DNA of 64,000 nucleotides, taken from Chitinophagaceae bacterium (GTDB lineage Bacteria; Bacteroidota; Bacteroidia; Chitinophagales; Chitinophagaceae). Under the pieces are notes generated by a model. That model ran no database searches and was not told where the DNA came from. It saw nothing but the letters and a program-made list of their open reading frames with translations. A program made the position numbers and the translations under genes. The DNA lies in the NCBI GenBank assembly GCA_947452965.1, contig CANGEW010000003.1, positions 62,001-126,000 on the forward strand. Reading direction: 5' to 3'. Below, one piece after another: positions 7,321 to 16,703 of this stretch; positions within the stretch are counted from its first letter, which is position 1; the number at the start of each line of letters is the position of its first letter.

Positions 7321-9756
7321 ATGAGGTTTATATTATTATTTATTACCGCTTCGATTACTACGGCTCTTTGTTTTTTGTTGGATAGTACTATTTTATTTCA
7401 AGTGCCCATTGGAAGATTATTGTCACCTCAGGAAGGGATTTGGCAAAATGCCGAATCCGTAAATGAAGACTTTTCAGAAAGTATCCATTTGCCTCAATTA
7501 AAAGGGAGAACAACTGTTTATTTTGATGATCGATTGGTGCCTCATGTATTTGCTGATAATCCAACGGATTTATATTTTGTACAGGGTTTTTTACATGCTA
7601 AATTTCGTTTGTGGCAGATGGAATTACAAACGTTATCTGCAGCGGGTAGAGCGAGTGAGGTAGTAGGAGAAGTAGCGCTTTCTCATGATCGAGAATTCAG
7701 AAGATTAGGAATGGTGTACGCTGCTGAAAATTCTTTGGCAGCAATGGAACAAGATCCAGAAACCAAATCTACATGTGATGCCTATACGGCAGGTGTAAAT
7801 GCATATATTCATACGTTAACTAGAAGTTCATTGCCGATAGAGTACAAGCTATTGAATTGTGAACCCGAGAAGTGGAGTAATTTCAAAACGGCATTATTTT
7901 TAAAATATATGTCGTACACCCTTTCAGGGTATGATAATGATTTTGAAATGACAAATGCAAAGTCTTATTTTAAAAAATCTGATTTTGATAAACTGTTTCC
8001 GTATTATCAAGATTCAACTCTTCCAATTATTCAAAAAGGCACAGTATTTGAAAATCCTTCATTTACACCACAACAACCTGCATTTGCAGATTCAATCTAT
8101 TTTAATTTTTTACAGAGCGCAAATAGTGTGTCGCCCTATACAATGCCTGATAAATCTAATGGAAGCAATAATTGGGCATTGGCTCCTAAAAGAACTAAAT
8201 CCGGAGCACCTATTTTGTGCAACGATCCACATTTGGCCCTAAATCTTCCTTCATTGTGGTATGAGATGCAATTGTCTTCTCCTGAAAACAATGTGTATGG
8301 TGTAAGTTTCCCTGGGGCTCCCAGTATAATCATTGGGTTTAATAATTCTTGTTCATTTGGATTTACAAATGCTGGAAGAGATGTGAAGGATTATTATGAA
8401 ATCAAATTTAAAGATGCATCTAAGTCTTTATATTGGTTTGATAGTGCTTGGCACAACACTCAATTAAGAATTGAAAGAATTAAAATTAAAGGTAAGCCCG
8501 ATTTTGTTGATACTGTGGCGTATACTGTTTTTGGTCCAGTAATATATGATAATAGTTTTGGAGGGAAAATGAAAATATCAGAAAAAAACTATGCTGTAAA
8601 GTGGGCGGCTCATGATTCTAGTAATGAGTTAAAATTATTTTGTTTGTTAGATCGAGTCAAAAACCATGATGAATATGTGCAAGCAAGTACTTGGTTGAAA
8701 AATCCAGGACAAAATATTGTTTTCGCTTCTAAGAATGGTGATATAGCAATGCGAGTAGCCGGCAGGTTTCCTGTTAAATGGAAAGGCCAAGGTGATTTTG
8801 TGATGCCTGGCTTTGATAGTAGTTATATGTGGCATGAGGATATCCCTTCACAGTACACGCCTTTTCAATACAATCCTGACACTGGCTATGTATCTAGTGC
8901 CAATCAACGACCAGTGGATTCAACTTATCCATATTACATAGGAAGAGATTATCCTCCTTACCGCGGTTTCTATCTTAATAAAAGGCTAGCAGAAATGAGA
9001 GAGGCAACCATCGCGCAAATGATGGCGTTGCAGACTGATAATCTCAACATATTTGCTTCGATGGCTTTACCCATGTTTGCAAAAAACATCTCAAAGGAAT
9101 TGCTTACAGAAAAAGAAAAACAACAATTTTCAATTCTGTTGAAATGGAACTGCAAAGATGATCCAGCCTCTACAGAAGCGACGCTATTTGAATTGCTTTG
9201 GAAAAATTTCAGTGATACGATATTGAACGATGAGTTTTCAAAAGCGCCGAACTTTACAAAACGTCCTTATGAAAGTAATCTGCTGGAAGCGATATTAAAG
9301 GACTCGACTTTTTCTTTTATTGATAATATTCATACAACTGAAGTTGAAACATTAAAACAAATGGCAACGGCTGCTTTTAAAAAAGCACTATCTAAAGCAG
9401 ATTTTCTTAAAAAAGAACATAGGTTAGAATGGGCAAAATATAAGGATACACATATAGATCACTTATTAAAACTTGAGCCATTTGGCTGGAATCATTTAGC
9501 TGTTGGCGGCGGGACAAATGTGCTGAATGCAATCAAGTCAAACCATGGTCCTAGTTGGAGAATGATTGTTCAGCTGTCTGCGCAAACAAAAGCATACGGC
9601 ATTTATCCAGGAGGACAGAGTGGTAATCCTGGTAGTAGATTTTATGACAATATGATTCAAAATTGGGTGCAATCGAAATATTATGAATTGTGGATGATGA
9701 AAGAAAGTGAAGCTTCAGACAATAGGGTAAAATGGAGGATGCATTTCAGTGGGTAA
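7321..9756 (+). CDS. Penicillin acylase family Ntn hydrolase
   Basis: A large N-terminal-nucleophile hydrolase (811 residues), exported to the periplasm by an N-terminal hydrophobic signal or anchor (about residues 2-30). The precursor would cut itself before Ser282 in NGSNNWAL, freeing the nucleophilic serine at the start of the beta chain. The following NDPHLAL segment is also a family hallmark. Residues ~31-281 make the alpha chain and spacer. Members act on penicillins, acyl-homoserine lactones or other amides, and the substrate here cannot be read. Two small membrane or surface genes follow at short distances (42 and 31 bases), so an operon is likely. Confidence 0.88.
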   Translation: MRFILLFITASITTALCFLLDSTILFQVPIGRLLSPQEGIWQNAESVNEDFSESIHLPQLKGRTTVYFDDRLVPHVFADNPTDLYFVQGFLHAKFRLWQMELQTLSAAGRASEVVGEVALSHDREFRRLGMVYAAENSLAAMEQDPETKSTCDAYTAGVNAYIHTLTRSSLPIEYKLLNCEPEKWSNFKTALFLKYMSYTLSGYDNDFEMTNAKSYFKKSDFDKLFPYYQDSTLPIIQKGTVFENPSFTPQQPAFADSIYFNFLQSANSVSPYTMPDKSNGSNNWALAPKRTKSGAPILCNDPHLALNLPSLWYEMQLSSPENNVYGVSFPGAPSIIIGFNNSCSFGFTNAGRDVKDYYEIKFKDASKSLYWFDSAWHNTQLRIERIKIKGKPDFVDTVAYTVFGPVIYDNSFGGKMKISEKNYAVKWAAHDSSNELKLFCLLDRVKNHDEYVQASTWLKNPGQNIVFASKNGDIAMRVAGRFPVKWKGQGDFVMPGFDSSYMWHEDIPSQYTPFQYNPDTGYVSSANQRPVDSTYPYYIGRDYPPYRGFYLNKRLAEMREATIAQMMALQTDNLNIFASMALPMFAKNISKELLTEKEKQQFSILLKWNCKDDPASTEATLFELLWKNFSDTILNDEFSKAPNFTKRPYESNLLEAILKDSTFSFIDNIHTTEVETLKQMATAAFKKALSKADFLKKEHRLEWAKYKDTHIDHLLKLEPFGWNHLAVGGGTNVLNAIKSNHGPSWRMIVQLSAQTKAYGIYPGGQSGNPGSRFYDNMIQNWVQSKYYELWMMKESEASDNRVKWRMHFSG

Positions 9757-9798
9757 AAATTTTTTAAAAAATCAGATTTTCTATAAATAAACATAACA

Positions 9799-10146
9799 AT
9801 GAAAATAGTTATTTCGATAGTATTAATGATGTTAGGAGGGTTTGCTGCATGTTTATTTTTTCCATGGTGGAGCATTTCTATAGTGAGTGTATTGGTTTCC
9901 ATATGTATTCCTCAAAAAAGAGGCGTTTCTTTTTTAATTGGCTTTATTGCATTTTTTTTACTTTGGTTGGGTTGGAGCTTCTTGATCAGTGTGAATAATC
10001 ATCACATTTTAGCACATCGAGTTTCATTATTAATATTAAAAATGGATCAACCCATTTTACTTTGTTTGGTTACTGGATTAGTGGGAGGTGTAATCGGTGG
10101 AATGGCTTCATTGACGGGTTCTTTTTTTAGACAACATCCAAAATAA
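9799..10146 (+). CDS. Small membrane protein, unknown function
   Basis: A 115-residue protein made almost wholly of hydrophobic helices: about residues 2-21, 23-37, 43-66 and 81-108, the last rich in glycine (GLVGGVIGGMASL). The tail RQHPK is basic and probably cytoplasmic. No motif is recognised. It lies 42 bases after the acylase gene and 31 before the DUF5686 gene, so it may be expressed with them. The codon use and position make it a real gene. Confidence 0.7.
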   Translation: MKIVISIVLMMLGGFAACLFFPWWSISIVSVLVSICIPQKRGVSFLIGFIAFFLLWLGWSFLISVNNHHILAHRVSLLILKMDQPILLCLVTGLVGGVIGGMASLTGSFFRQHPK

Positions 10147-10177
10147 TTGAGAAGACCGATAAAATAATTTCATGTAA

Positions 10178-12739
10178 ATGAAAAAAATAATTGTTATATT
10201 ATTTTCAATTTTCTCATCTAGTTTATTTGCTCAAAAAATTAGTGGGACAATCGTCAATGCAAAAGGGGAGATACTTCCATTTGCATCTGTCTTAATTAAG
10301 GGAACATCAAAAGGTACAACTGCTAACAATAAGGCGTCTTATTCTTTTTCTTTACTACCTGGAAATTATACTTTGATTTGTCAACATATTGGCTATACAA
10401 CCGTTGAAAAAAACATATTGGTTACTAGAGATACGGTAGTTGATTTTGTTTTAAATGAGCATCAGTTTATGATGAACGAACTAGTGGTAAAAAGCGGCAA
10501 TGAAAACCCTGCCTATGGAATTATTAGAAAAGCAATTGCCAAAAGAACATATTATCAAAATCAAGTTAATGGCTTTGAGTGTGATTTGTATTCAAAAGAT
10601 GTTATCAAACTCCGGCATTTGCCTGAAAAGATTTTAGGGCAAAAAATGCCAGAAGAAGACAGAAAAACTATGCGTTTAGACTCTTCAGGCAAAGGAATTA
10701 TCTACTTATCGGAATCTATTTCAAAAATACATGCGCAACAACCCGACAAGTTTAAACTAGATGTATTAAGCAGCAGACTTAGTGGCAGCAATAGTTATGG
10801 TTTCACTTTCCCGATTTTTATTAATTTCTATCAAAACAATGTGGCTATTTTTAAAAAGGCTTTTTATTCACGAGGATATGTATCACCGATAGCAGATGGG
10901 GCCATTCGATATTATAAGTTTCGCATGCTTGGAAATTTTGTAGAGAACGGAAAAACAATATATTCTATAAAAGTTACGCCGCGTAGGAAGTTTGAACCGC
11001 TCTTTTCTGGTGTTATTAATATTGTTTCAGACGAATGGAGAATACATAGTACAGAATTGTTATTAACTAAAGATGCCCAACTTGAACTCATTGATACATT
11101 AAGGATTTCACAATTGTATGTCCCGGTAAGTGATAGTATTTGGAGGATAAAAAATCAATTGTTATTTTTTAATGTCAATATTTTAGGTGTAGACGCTATC
11201 GGGAATTTCTTGTCTGTGTATTCGAATTATAATATAAATCCTGTTTTAGATAAAAAGATATTTGATCGCGTAGTCATCAAATATGATACAGCTGTTGATA
11301 AAAAACAAAAGTCTTACTGGGACACGGTTCGGCCGGTTCCTCTTGAAATCGAAGAAGCGCAAGATTATAAAATAAAGGACAGTTTATATAAGAAAGAAAC
11401 AGACTCAATGTATAGTCAACATACTATTGATTCATTAAATCGAAATGAAAGGAAAATCAGTACACTCGGATTATTGTTACAAGGACTAGACAAAAGGCAT
11501 TTCAGTAAAGAGGGTGGGTATAGTTGGGGTGTGGAACCTATCTTGTTAGGAACACAGTATAACACTGCTGAGGGATTGAAGCTGGAATCAAGCTTTTACT
11601 ATTATAAAAATTTCAAACAATCAAACTCTAGTTTTTTCTTTCAGCCGCATATTAGATATGGATTTAGTAATCAGCATTACAATTCATGGTTAGATATTTG
11701 TTTTGTTCAAAAACAGACGATTAATAAACCAATACAAAATAGAAATTATTGGTTTATTTCAGGTGGTAAAAAAGTAGTTCAATATAGTAGTTATGATCCA
11801 ATAGAGCCTATAGTAAACACGGTTAGTACACTTTGGGGTGGAAATAATTCTCTCAAAATTTACGAAAAGGCTTATGTAGGATTAGCACTCATTAAAAAGT
11901 TTGAGAATAGTTTGAGCGTGCTAGTAAAAGCTGTATATGAGGAAAGAATTCCAATTTTTAATACAACTTATTATTCCTTCAAAAGAAGCGACTCCGTTAA
12001 TATAACAGAAAATTATCCAGTACAAAGAGTGGCAATGAATGAAGTGTTTCGTCATAAAGCACTATTGACCAGTATAGAGCTCAATTACACTCCTGGGCAG
12101 AACTATATTCAATTTCCAAAAAATAAAATCTCCATTGGGTCAAAATATCCTACTCTTTGTGTAAAATATACAAAAGGTGTTGCGGGATTGTTGAGTAGTG
12201 ATGTGAATTTTGACAAATGGAGTTTTGATGTATTTGATAATAAAAATCTCGGACTTTTTGGAACATTAAAATATAAGTTTTCTGCTGGGGGATTTTTTAA
12301 TACAAATACGGTATTCATTCAAGATTTCAAGCATTTTAATATAAGCAGTATTTTTTCTTCAGCCACCAATCCAAGTGATTTTCAAATTGTGAATCCTTAT
12401 ATCTATTCTAATACAGCCAGTTCTTGTTTTGAAAGTCATATAGAGCAACACTTCAATGGATTATTAACAAATAAAATCCCTTTCATAAAAAAATTAAACT
12501 GGAATTTAGTACTTGGCTCTAATTCTTTTTATATCGATAAGGACAAACATTATACTGAAATCGGAATAGGACTTGAAAATATTTTTAAAATGTTTAGAGT
12601 GGACTTTGTTTCAGGGTACGAAAACTTTCATTTTACCAATTCATCTTTTGTCATAAGCTTTGGCGGCACCTTTGGGTCTTCTGTTGCCAGAAGTAATAAT
12701 AATAATCCTCAAAGAAACTTAGTAAACGCAGGATTGTAG
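10178..12739 (+). CDS. DUF5686 outer-membrane-type protein with carboxypeptidase-like regulatory domain
   Basis: An 853-residue exported protein. Residues 1-19 form a signal peptide ending FAQ. Residues ~20-103 form a CarboxypepD_reg-like beta-sandwich (KISGTIVNAKGEILPFASV, then the IGY motif in CQHIGYTT) of the kind found at the N-terminus of TonB-dependent receptors and related surface proteins. The rest matches DUF5686, whose C-terminal half is a run of alternating amphipathic strands ending in FGGTFG, consistent with an outer-membrane barrel. There is no plug domain, so it is not a SusC transporter. The function is unknown. It is the last gene of the probable acylase operon. Confidence 0.82.
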   Translation: MKKIIVILFSIFSSSLFAQKISGTIVNAKGEILPFASVLIKGTSKGTTANNKASYSFSLLPGNYTLICQHIGYTTVEKNILVTRDTVVDFVLNEHQFMMNELVVKSGNENPAYGIIRKAIAKRTYYQNQVNGFECDLYSKDVIKLRHLPEKILGQKMPEEDRKTMRLDSSGKGIIYLSESISKIHAQQPDKFKLDVLSSRLSGSNSYGFTFPIFINFYQNNVAIFKKAFYSRGYVSPIADGAIRYYKFRMLGNFVENGKTIYSIKVTPRRKFEPLFSGVINIVSDEWRIHSTELLLTKDAQLELIDTLRISQLYVPVSDSIWRIKNQLLFFNVNILGVDAIGNFLSVYSNYNINPVLDKKIFDRVVIKYDTAVDKKQKSYWDTVRPVPLEIEEAQDYKIKDSLYKKETDSMYSQHTIDSLNRNERKISTLGLLLQGLDKRHFSKEGGYSWGVEPILLGTQYNTAEGLKLESSFYYYKNFKQSNSSFFFQPHIRYGFSNQHYNSWLDICFVQKQTINKPIQNRNYWFISGGKKVVQYSSYDPIEPIVNTVSTLWGGNNSLKIYEKAYVGLALIKKFENSLSVLVKAVYEERIPIFNTTYYSFKRSDSVNITENYPVQRVAMNEVFRHKALLTSIELNYTPGQNYIQFPKNKISIGSKYPTLCVKYTKGVAGLLSSDVNFDKWSFDVFDNKNLGLFGTLKYKFSAGGFFNTNTVFIQDFKHFNISSIFSSATNPSDFQIVNPYIYSNTASSCFESHIEQHFNGLLTNKIPFIKKLNWNLVLGSNSFYIDKDKHYTEIGIGLENIFKMFRVDFVSGYENFHFTNSSFVISFGGTFGSSVARSNNNNPQRNLVNAGL

Positions 12740-12761
12740 TTTCTGTATTTTCTTATATTTG
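12734..12761 (+). promoter_or_regulatory. trhO promoter (TTG-N17-TATATTTG)
   Basis: A full Bacteroidota promoter: TTG at 12734-12736, a 17-base spacer and TATATTTG at 12754-12761. The -33 element overlaps the stop codon of the DUF5686 gene. The ATG at 12840 would lie on a leader of about 75 bases. Confidence 0.7.
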
Positions 12762-12839
12762 TGTAGTTAATTTGGTTTGCCCTGCAAGCATCCAATCTTT
12801 TTTTAGATTTTCCAGTTTTCTGGAATCAAATTTAATTTT

Positions 12840-13880
12840 ATGGCTGTACTTCACAACAGAGTATCACAGGCTGAATTAAAGAAACGCCTGTATGAAGAAA
12901 CTGTTCATCGCGTTACGATTTCTTTTTATCAGTATTTTTTTATTGAAAATCCCCAAATGTTTAGGGATGAATTATATAAACATCTTAAAGAATTGGGTGT
13001 ATTTGGAAGAATTTATGTGGCAACTGAAGGGATCAATGCGCAGATAAGCGTTCCTGAGAATCATTTTGATTCTTTTAAAAGTTACTTATACAGTATTCCC
13101 CAATTGGATCATGTCCGATTAAATATAGCAGTGGATAATGATGGTAAATCTTTTTGGGTGCTTAAAATTAAAGTTCGGGAAAAAATTGTAGCAGATGGAA
13201 TCAACGATCCAGATTTTGATATGGCAAACAAAGGGAAATATGTTACTGCAGTTGAGTTTAACGAGTTGACTAATGATCCTGAAACTGTAGTGGTGGATAT
13301 GAGGAATCATTATGAGTTTGAAGTTGGTCATTTTGAAAATGCAATTGAAATACCCAGTGATACTTTTAGAGATCAACTTCCCATGGCGGTAGATATGCTG
13401 AAAGATAAAAAAGAAAAAAATATTATCATGTATTGTACAGGAGGTATTCGTTGTGAAAAAGCGAGTGCCTATATGTTGCATCAAGGGTTTAAAAATGTTT
13501 TCCATTTAGAAGGTGGTATTATTCATTATGCCAATACCATAAAGGCAAATCATTTAGATAATAAATTTCACGGCAAGAACTTTGTATTTGATGATAGACT
13601 AGGGGAGAGAATCACTGATGAAATTATTGCAACTTGCCATCAATGTGCTACAGCAGCAGATGATCATACTAATTGCAAGAACGAAGGCTGTCATCTCTTG
13701 TTTATTCAGTGTGAAAAATGTGCGGAGAAATATGCAGGATGTTGTAGTCAAGAATGTTATGATATTATTCAGCTTCCGGTAGAGGAACAACAACTTTTAA
13801 GAAAGGGTATTGATAAAGGTAGAATGGTGTTTAATAAATCCAAACAACGATTAAGGCCAAGACTAACTAAACCCGAGTAG
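12840..13880 (+). CDS. trhO: tRNA uridine(34) hydroxylase TrhO (rhodanese family)
   Basis: It hydroxylates U34 of tRNAs in the first step towards 5-methoxyuridine-type wobble modifications. The 346-residue layout is typical of YceA/TrhO: an N-terminal ferredoxin-like domain (about 20-115, with [10 protein letters not shown]), a rhodanese domain (about 135-230) with active-site Cys199 in CTGGIR, and a Cys-rich C-terminal segment (CHQC...C...C...C) that may bind metal. A well-formed promoter lies about 80 bases upstream. It is convergent with ychF across a 120-base gap. Confidence 0.93.
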   Translation: MAVLHNRVSQAELKKRLYEETVHRVTISFYQYFFIENPQMFRDELYKHLKELGVFGRIYVATEGINAQISVPENHFDSFKSYLYSIPQLDHVRLNIAVDNDGKSFWVLKIKVREKIVADGINDPDFDMANKGKYVTAVEFNELTNDPETVVVDMRNHYEFEVGHFENAIEIPSDTFRDQLPMAVDMLKDKKEKNIIMYCTGGIRCEKASAYMLHQGFKNVFHLEGGIIHYANTIKANHLDNKFHGKNFVFDDRLGERITDEIIATCHQCATAADDHTNCKNEGCHLLFIQCEKCAEKYAGCCSQECYDIIQLPVEEQQLLRKGIDKGRMVFNKSKQRLRPRLTKPE

Positions 13881-13896
13881 GGTTAGAAAAATTTTA

Positions 13897-13920
13897 AATG
13901 TTTCAAATATTCGAAACATT
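13897..13920. other. 24-bp inverted repeat between trhO and ychF
   Basis: The left arm AATGTTTCAAAT and the right arm ATTCGAAACATT are complementary at 11 of 12 positions. It lies 17 bases after the trhO stop. There is no T-run, so it is a weak terminator at best. It could be a protein site or RNA 3'-end hairpin. Confidence 0.5.
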
Positions 13921-13957
13921 GCAAAGGTTAATCAATAAACGCATTTAACCCCATAAT

Positions 13958-14000
13958 CTTTTAAACCTCTTGAACTTCTTAAACCTTTTGAACCTTTCTT
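13958..14000. repeat. Short degenerate CTTNTAAACCT-type repeats
   Basis: A pyrimidine-rich stretch in which TTAAACCT and TTGAACYT alternate four times with a period of about 10-12 bases. It ends exactly at the ychF stop codon. It is probably slippage-derived sequence in the 3' region of ychF. Confidence 0.55.
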
Positions 14001-15101
14001 CTAAACATTAAATCTAAAGTGCATGATGTCTCCATCTTGAACGAGATATTCTTTTCCTTCAATTCGAAGCTTACCAGTATCTCTACAAGCAGATTCAGAT
14101 CCAAACTGAACAAAATCATTATAAGCAATCACTTCAGCTTTGATAAAGCCTCTTTCAAAATCGGTATGTATTACTCCTGCCGCTTGTGGCGCTTTCCAAC
14201 CTTGTTGAATCGTCCATGCTCTTACTTCTTGAACCCCTGCAGTAAAATAGGTTGATAAATTCAATAATTTATAAGTAGAATGAATAAGTCTATCTAGTGC
14301 GGGTTCCACCATTTTGTATTCCTCCATAAACATCTGCTTATCTTCTGCGGTATCAAATTCAGCAATTTGAGCTTCAATCGCATTGGTCATTACAATTACT
14401 TCATTGCCTTCGTTTTTAACCGCTTCAATTAATGCAGTTGAAAATTTATTACCAGTATGCATAGATGCTTCATCGACGTTAGCTACGTATAAAATGGGCT
14501 TGTTGGTTAACAAGAAAATATCTGCAATAGCAGTTTGATCTTCTTTACTGAGGCCTAATGACAATATGTTTTTTCCTTTGTCAAGATGATCTTTGCATGC
14601 TTTTAATACCTCATATTCAGCTTTTAATTTAGCATCACCTTGTTTTAATAATTTTTCAGTTCGTTGCATTTTCTTCTCTACACTCTCGATGTCTTTCAAC
14701 TGCAATTCAGTTTCTATGATTTCTTTGTCGCCAACTGGATTAATAGGGCCTTCATCTCTAAGAATATTATCATCTTCAAAACATCGAATAACATGAATGA
14801 TGGCATCGACTTCTCTGATATTGGCTAGAAATTTATTTCCTAAGCCTTCTCCTTTGCTCGCGCCTCTCACTAGACCCGCAATATCCACGATTTCTATTTG
14901 AGTAGGAACAACACGATTGGGTTTTACTAATTCTTCCAGTTTATTTAATCTTGAATCTGGAACATTTACCAAGCCTGTATTGGGTTCTATGGTACAAAAT
15001 CTGTAATTGCTAGCCTGAGCTTTTGCACTGCTACTAACAGCGTTAAAAAGGGTAGATTTTCCTACATTGGGTAACCCTACGATGCCTGCTTGTAATGCCA
15101 T
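14001..15101 (-). CDS. ychF: Redox-regulated ATPase YchF
   Basis: An OBG-family P-loop protein that binds the ribosome and hydrolyses ATP rather than GTP. G1 is GLPNVGKST (9-17), G3 is [16 protein letters not shown], and the G4 position reads NVDE instead of the NKxD of GTPases, which is the YchF hallmark. A coiled-coil insert (about 130-200) and a C-terminal TGS domain (about 280-366) complete the usual 366 residues. It is divergent from the SpmA-SpmB fusion gene with 198 bases between starts. Confidence 0.96.
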   Translation of the reverse strand: MALQAGIVGLPNVGKSTLFNAVSSSAKAQASNYRFCTIEPNTGLVNVPDSRLNKLEELVKPNRVVPTQIEIVDIAGLVRGASKGEGLGNKFLANIREVDAIIHVIRCFEDDNILRDEGPINPVGDKEIIETELQLKDIESVEKKMQRTEKLLKQGDAKLKAEYEVLKACKDHLDKGKNILSLGLSKEDQTAIADIFLLTNKPILYVANVDEASMHTGNKFSTALIEAVKNEGNEVIVMTNAIEAQIAEFDTAEDKQMFMEEYKMVEPALDRLIHSTYKLLNLSTYFTAGVQEVRAWTIQQGWKAPQAAGVIHTDFERGFIKAEVIAYNDFVQFGSESACRDTGKLRIEGKEYLVQDGDIMHFRFNV

Positions 15102-15299
15102 GTTATATTGATTTTAAACGGTGGCAAAGGTAATGATTTATGATTTATCTGGTATATAAATAAGAAAATACAATCTTACCGCTTTTTGATTACCCAATCA
15201 TTCAATTCTGTGATTGGTTGAGAAGAAGAATCAATATTTTATTGACTATATTTTGTATTTTACATTGTATAATTGTAATCTTAACCATAATCTTATATA

Positions 15300-16700
15300 A
15301 TGGCATTAAGTAGAATTTGGTCGGCATTTATTATTATTGCCTTACTCACAGCTACGATTAAATTGGCTACCTCTCCTGATAGTAAAACTATTTATTCTAT
15401 GATGGTAACAGGTAAGGCAGGAGATACAATAAAAATCCAAACAACTCCGATCGAAATGGCCGATCCTACATTGATAAAGTACATTGACAGCAACAAAGTT
15501 TTTGTAAAAGACGGCCAAAAAACTATCAGAGTATCTGCAGATAAACTTTTAACGTTCAAATTGCAAAATTCAGATGGTATTATTGAAACTTGCCAAACCG
15601 CAGTAACCTTGTGTTTAAAACTTATCGGCTTCCTGGCTTTGTTCATGGGGTTTTTAACCATAGCAGAAAAGGCGGGAGGCATCAGATTCTTATCTAGAAT
15701 TATTGGGCCATTTTTCTCCAAAATTTTTCCAGATGTACCTAAGGGGCATCCTGCAATGGGACACATGATGATGAATTTTTCTGCGAATTTGTTAGGGTTA
15801 GATAATGCGGCAACACCCTTTGGCTTGAGAGCTATGGAAAGTTTGCAGGAAATCAATCCCGACAAATCAAAGGCATCAAATGCGCAAATTATGTTTTTGT
15901 GCTTGCATGCATCAGGTATGACGTTAATTCCTGTAAGTATTATCGCACTGCGCTCTGCAGCGAAAGCTGCTAATCCAATGGATATTTTTATTCCTTGTAT
16001 GATTGCAACATTTGTAGCTACCATAGCATCTATGGTGATTGTGAGTATTAGACAAAAGATTAATCTTTTTCAACCTGTTATTATAGCTTGGGTATTAGGC
16101 ATTTCAACTTTGATCGCTTTATTAGTGATTTATCTTCGTTCGTTGAATGCAGATGCATTTCAGATTTTTTCTGGCGGACTAAGTAGTGGACTTATATTAT
16201 TTATCTTTTTGGCGATTATTGTAGGAGGGATTTATAAAAAAGTAGATGTGTTTGATTCTTTTGCAGAAGGGGCTAAAGGAGGCTTTGAGACGGCCGTAAG
16301 AATTATTCCATTCATGGTGGGTATGCTGGTAGCGATTAGCATGCTAAGAACGAGCGGTAGTTTTGAGGCTTTGATTGGAAGTGTTCGTTCTTTGTTGATG
16401 ATGACAGGCATGGATACTCGATTTGTAGATGCTTTACCAACCGCATTAATAAAGCCTTTCAGTGGTGGCGGCGCCAGAGGGTTGATGGTGGACACAATGA
16501 AAACATTTGGTCCGGATTCATTTCCCGCAAAACTATCTTGTGTGTTACAGGGTTCCAGCGACACAACTTTTTATGTAATTGCGGTATACTTCGGATCGGT
16601 TTCTATTAAGAATACAAGATATACAGTCTGGTCAATGCTATTAGCAGATTTAATAGGAGTAACTACTGCTATATTGATGGCGTATTTATTTTTCACTTAA
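15300..16700 (+). CDS. SpmA-SpmB fused nucleoside recognition (Gate) membrane protein
   Basis: A 466-residue inner-membrane protein joining the two spore-maturation proteins of Firmicutes. The N-terminal half contains NLLGLDNAATPFGLRAM and LHASGMTLIP (SpmA-like). The C-terminal half contains GFETAVRIIPFMVGML and an ending typical of SpmB (SSDTTFYVIAVYFGSV). Both halves carry the Gate / nucleoside recognition domain. The segment about 28-100 is an extra periplasmic-looking loop between the first two membrane helices. This organism does not sporulate, so the role is probably transport. The substrate is unknown. Confidence 0.85.
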   Translation: MALSRIWSAFIIIALLTATIKLATSPDSKTIYSMMVTGKAGDTIKIQTTPIEMADPTLIKYIDSNKVFVKDGQKTIRVSADKLLTFKLQNSDGIIETCQTAVTLCLKLIGFLALFMGFLTIAEKAGGIRFLSRIIGPFFSKIFPDVPKGHPAMGHMMMNFSANLLGLDNAATPFGLRAMESLQEINPDKSKASNAQIMFLCLHASGMTLIPVSIIALRSAAKAANPMDIFIPCMIATFVATIASMVIVSIRQKINLFQPVIIAWVLGISTLIALLVIYLRSLNADAFQIFSGGLSSGLILFIFLAIIVGGIYKKVDVFDSFAEGAKGGFETAVRIIPFMVGMLVAISMLRTSGSFEALIGSVRSLLMMTGMDTRFVDALPTALIKPFSGGGARGLMVDTMKTFGPDSFPAKLSCVLQGSSDTTFYVIAVYFGSVSIKNTRYTVWSMLLADLIGVTTAILMAYLFFT

Positions 16701-16703
16701 CCA

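Noticed and set aside
13119-13505. A 128-codon minus-strand frame within trhO
   Set aside because: It is antisense to a conserved rhodanese domain, and its composition (Phe, Ile, His rich) is that of a shadow frame.
15392-16024. A 210-codon open frame on the minus strand inside the SpmA-SpmB gene
   Set aside because: It is the antisense frame of a hydrophobic membrane protein, has no family resemblance and no start signals, and the plus-strand gene is well supported.
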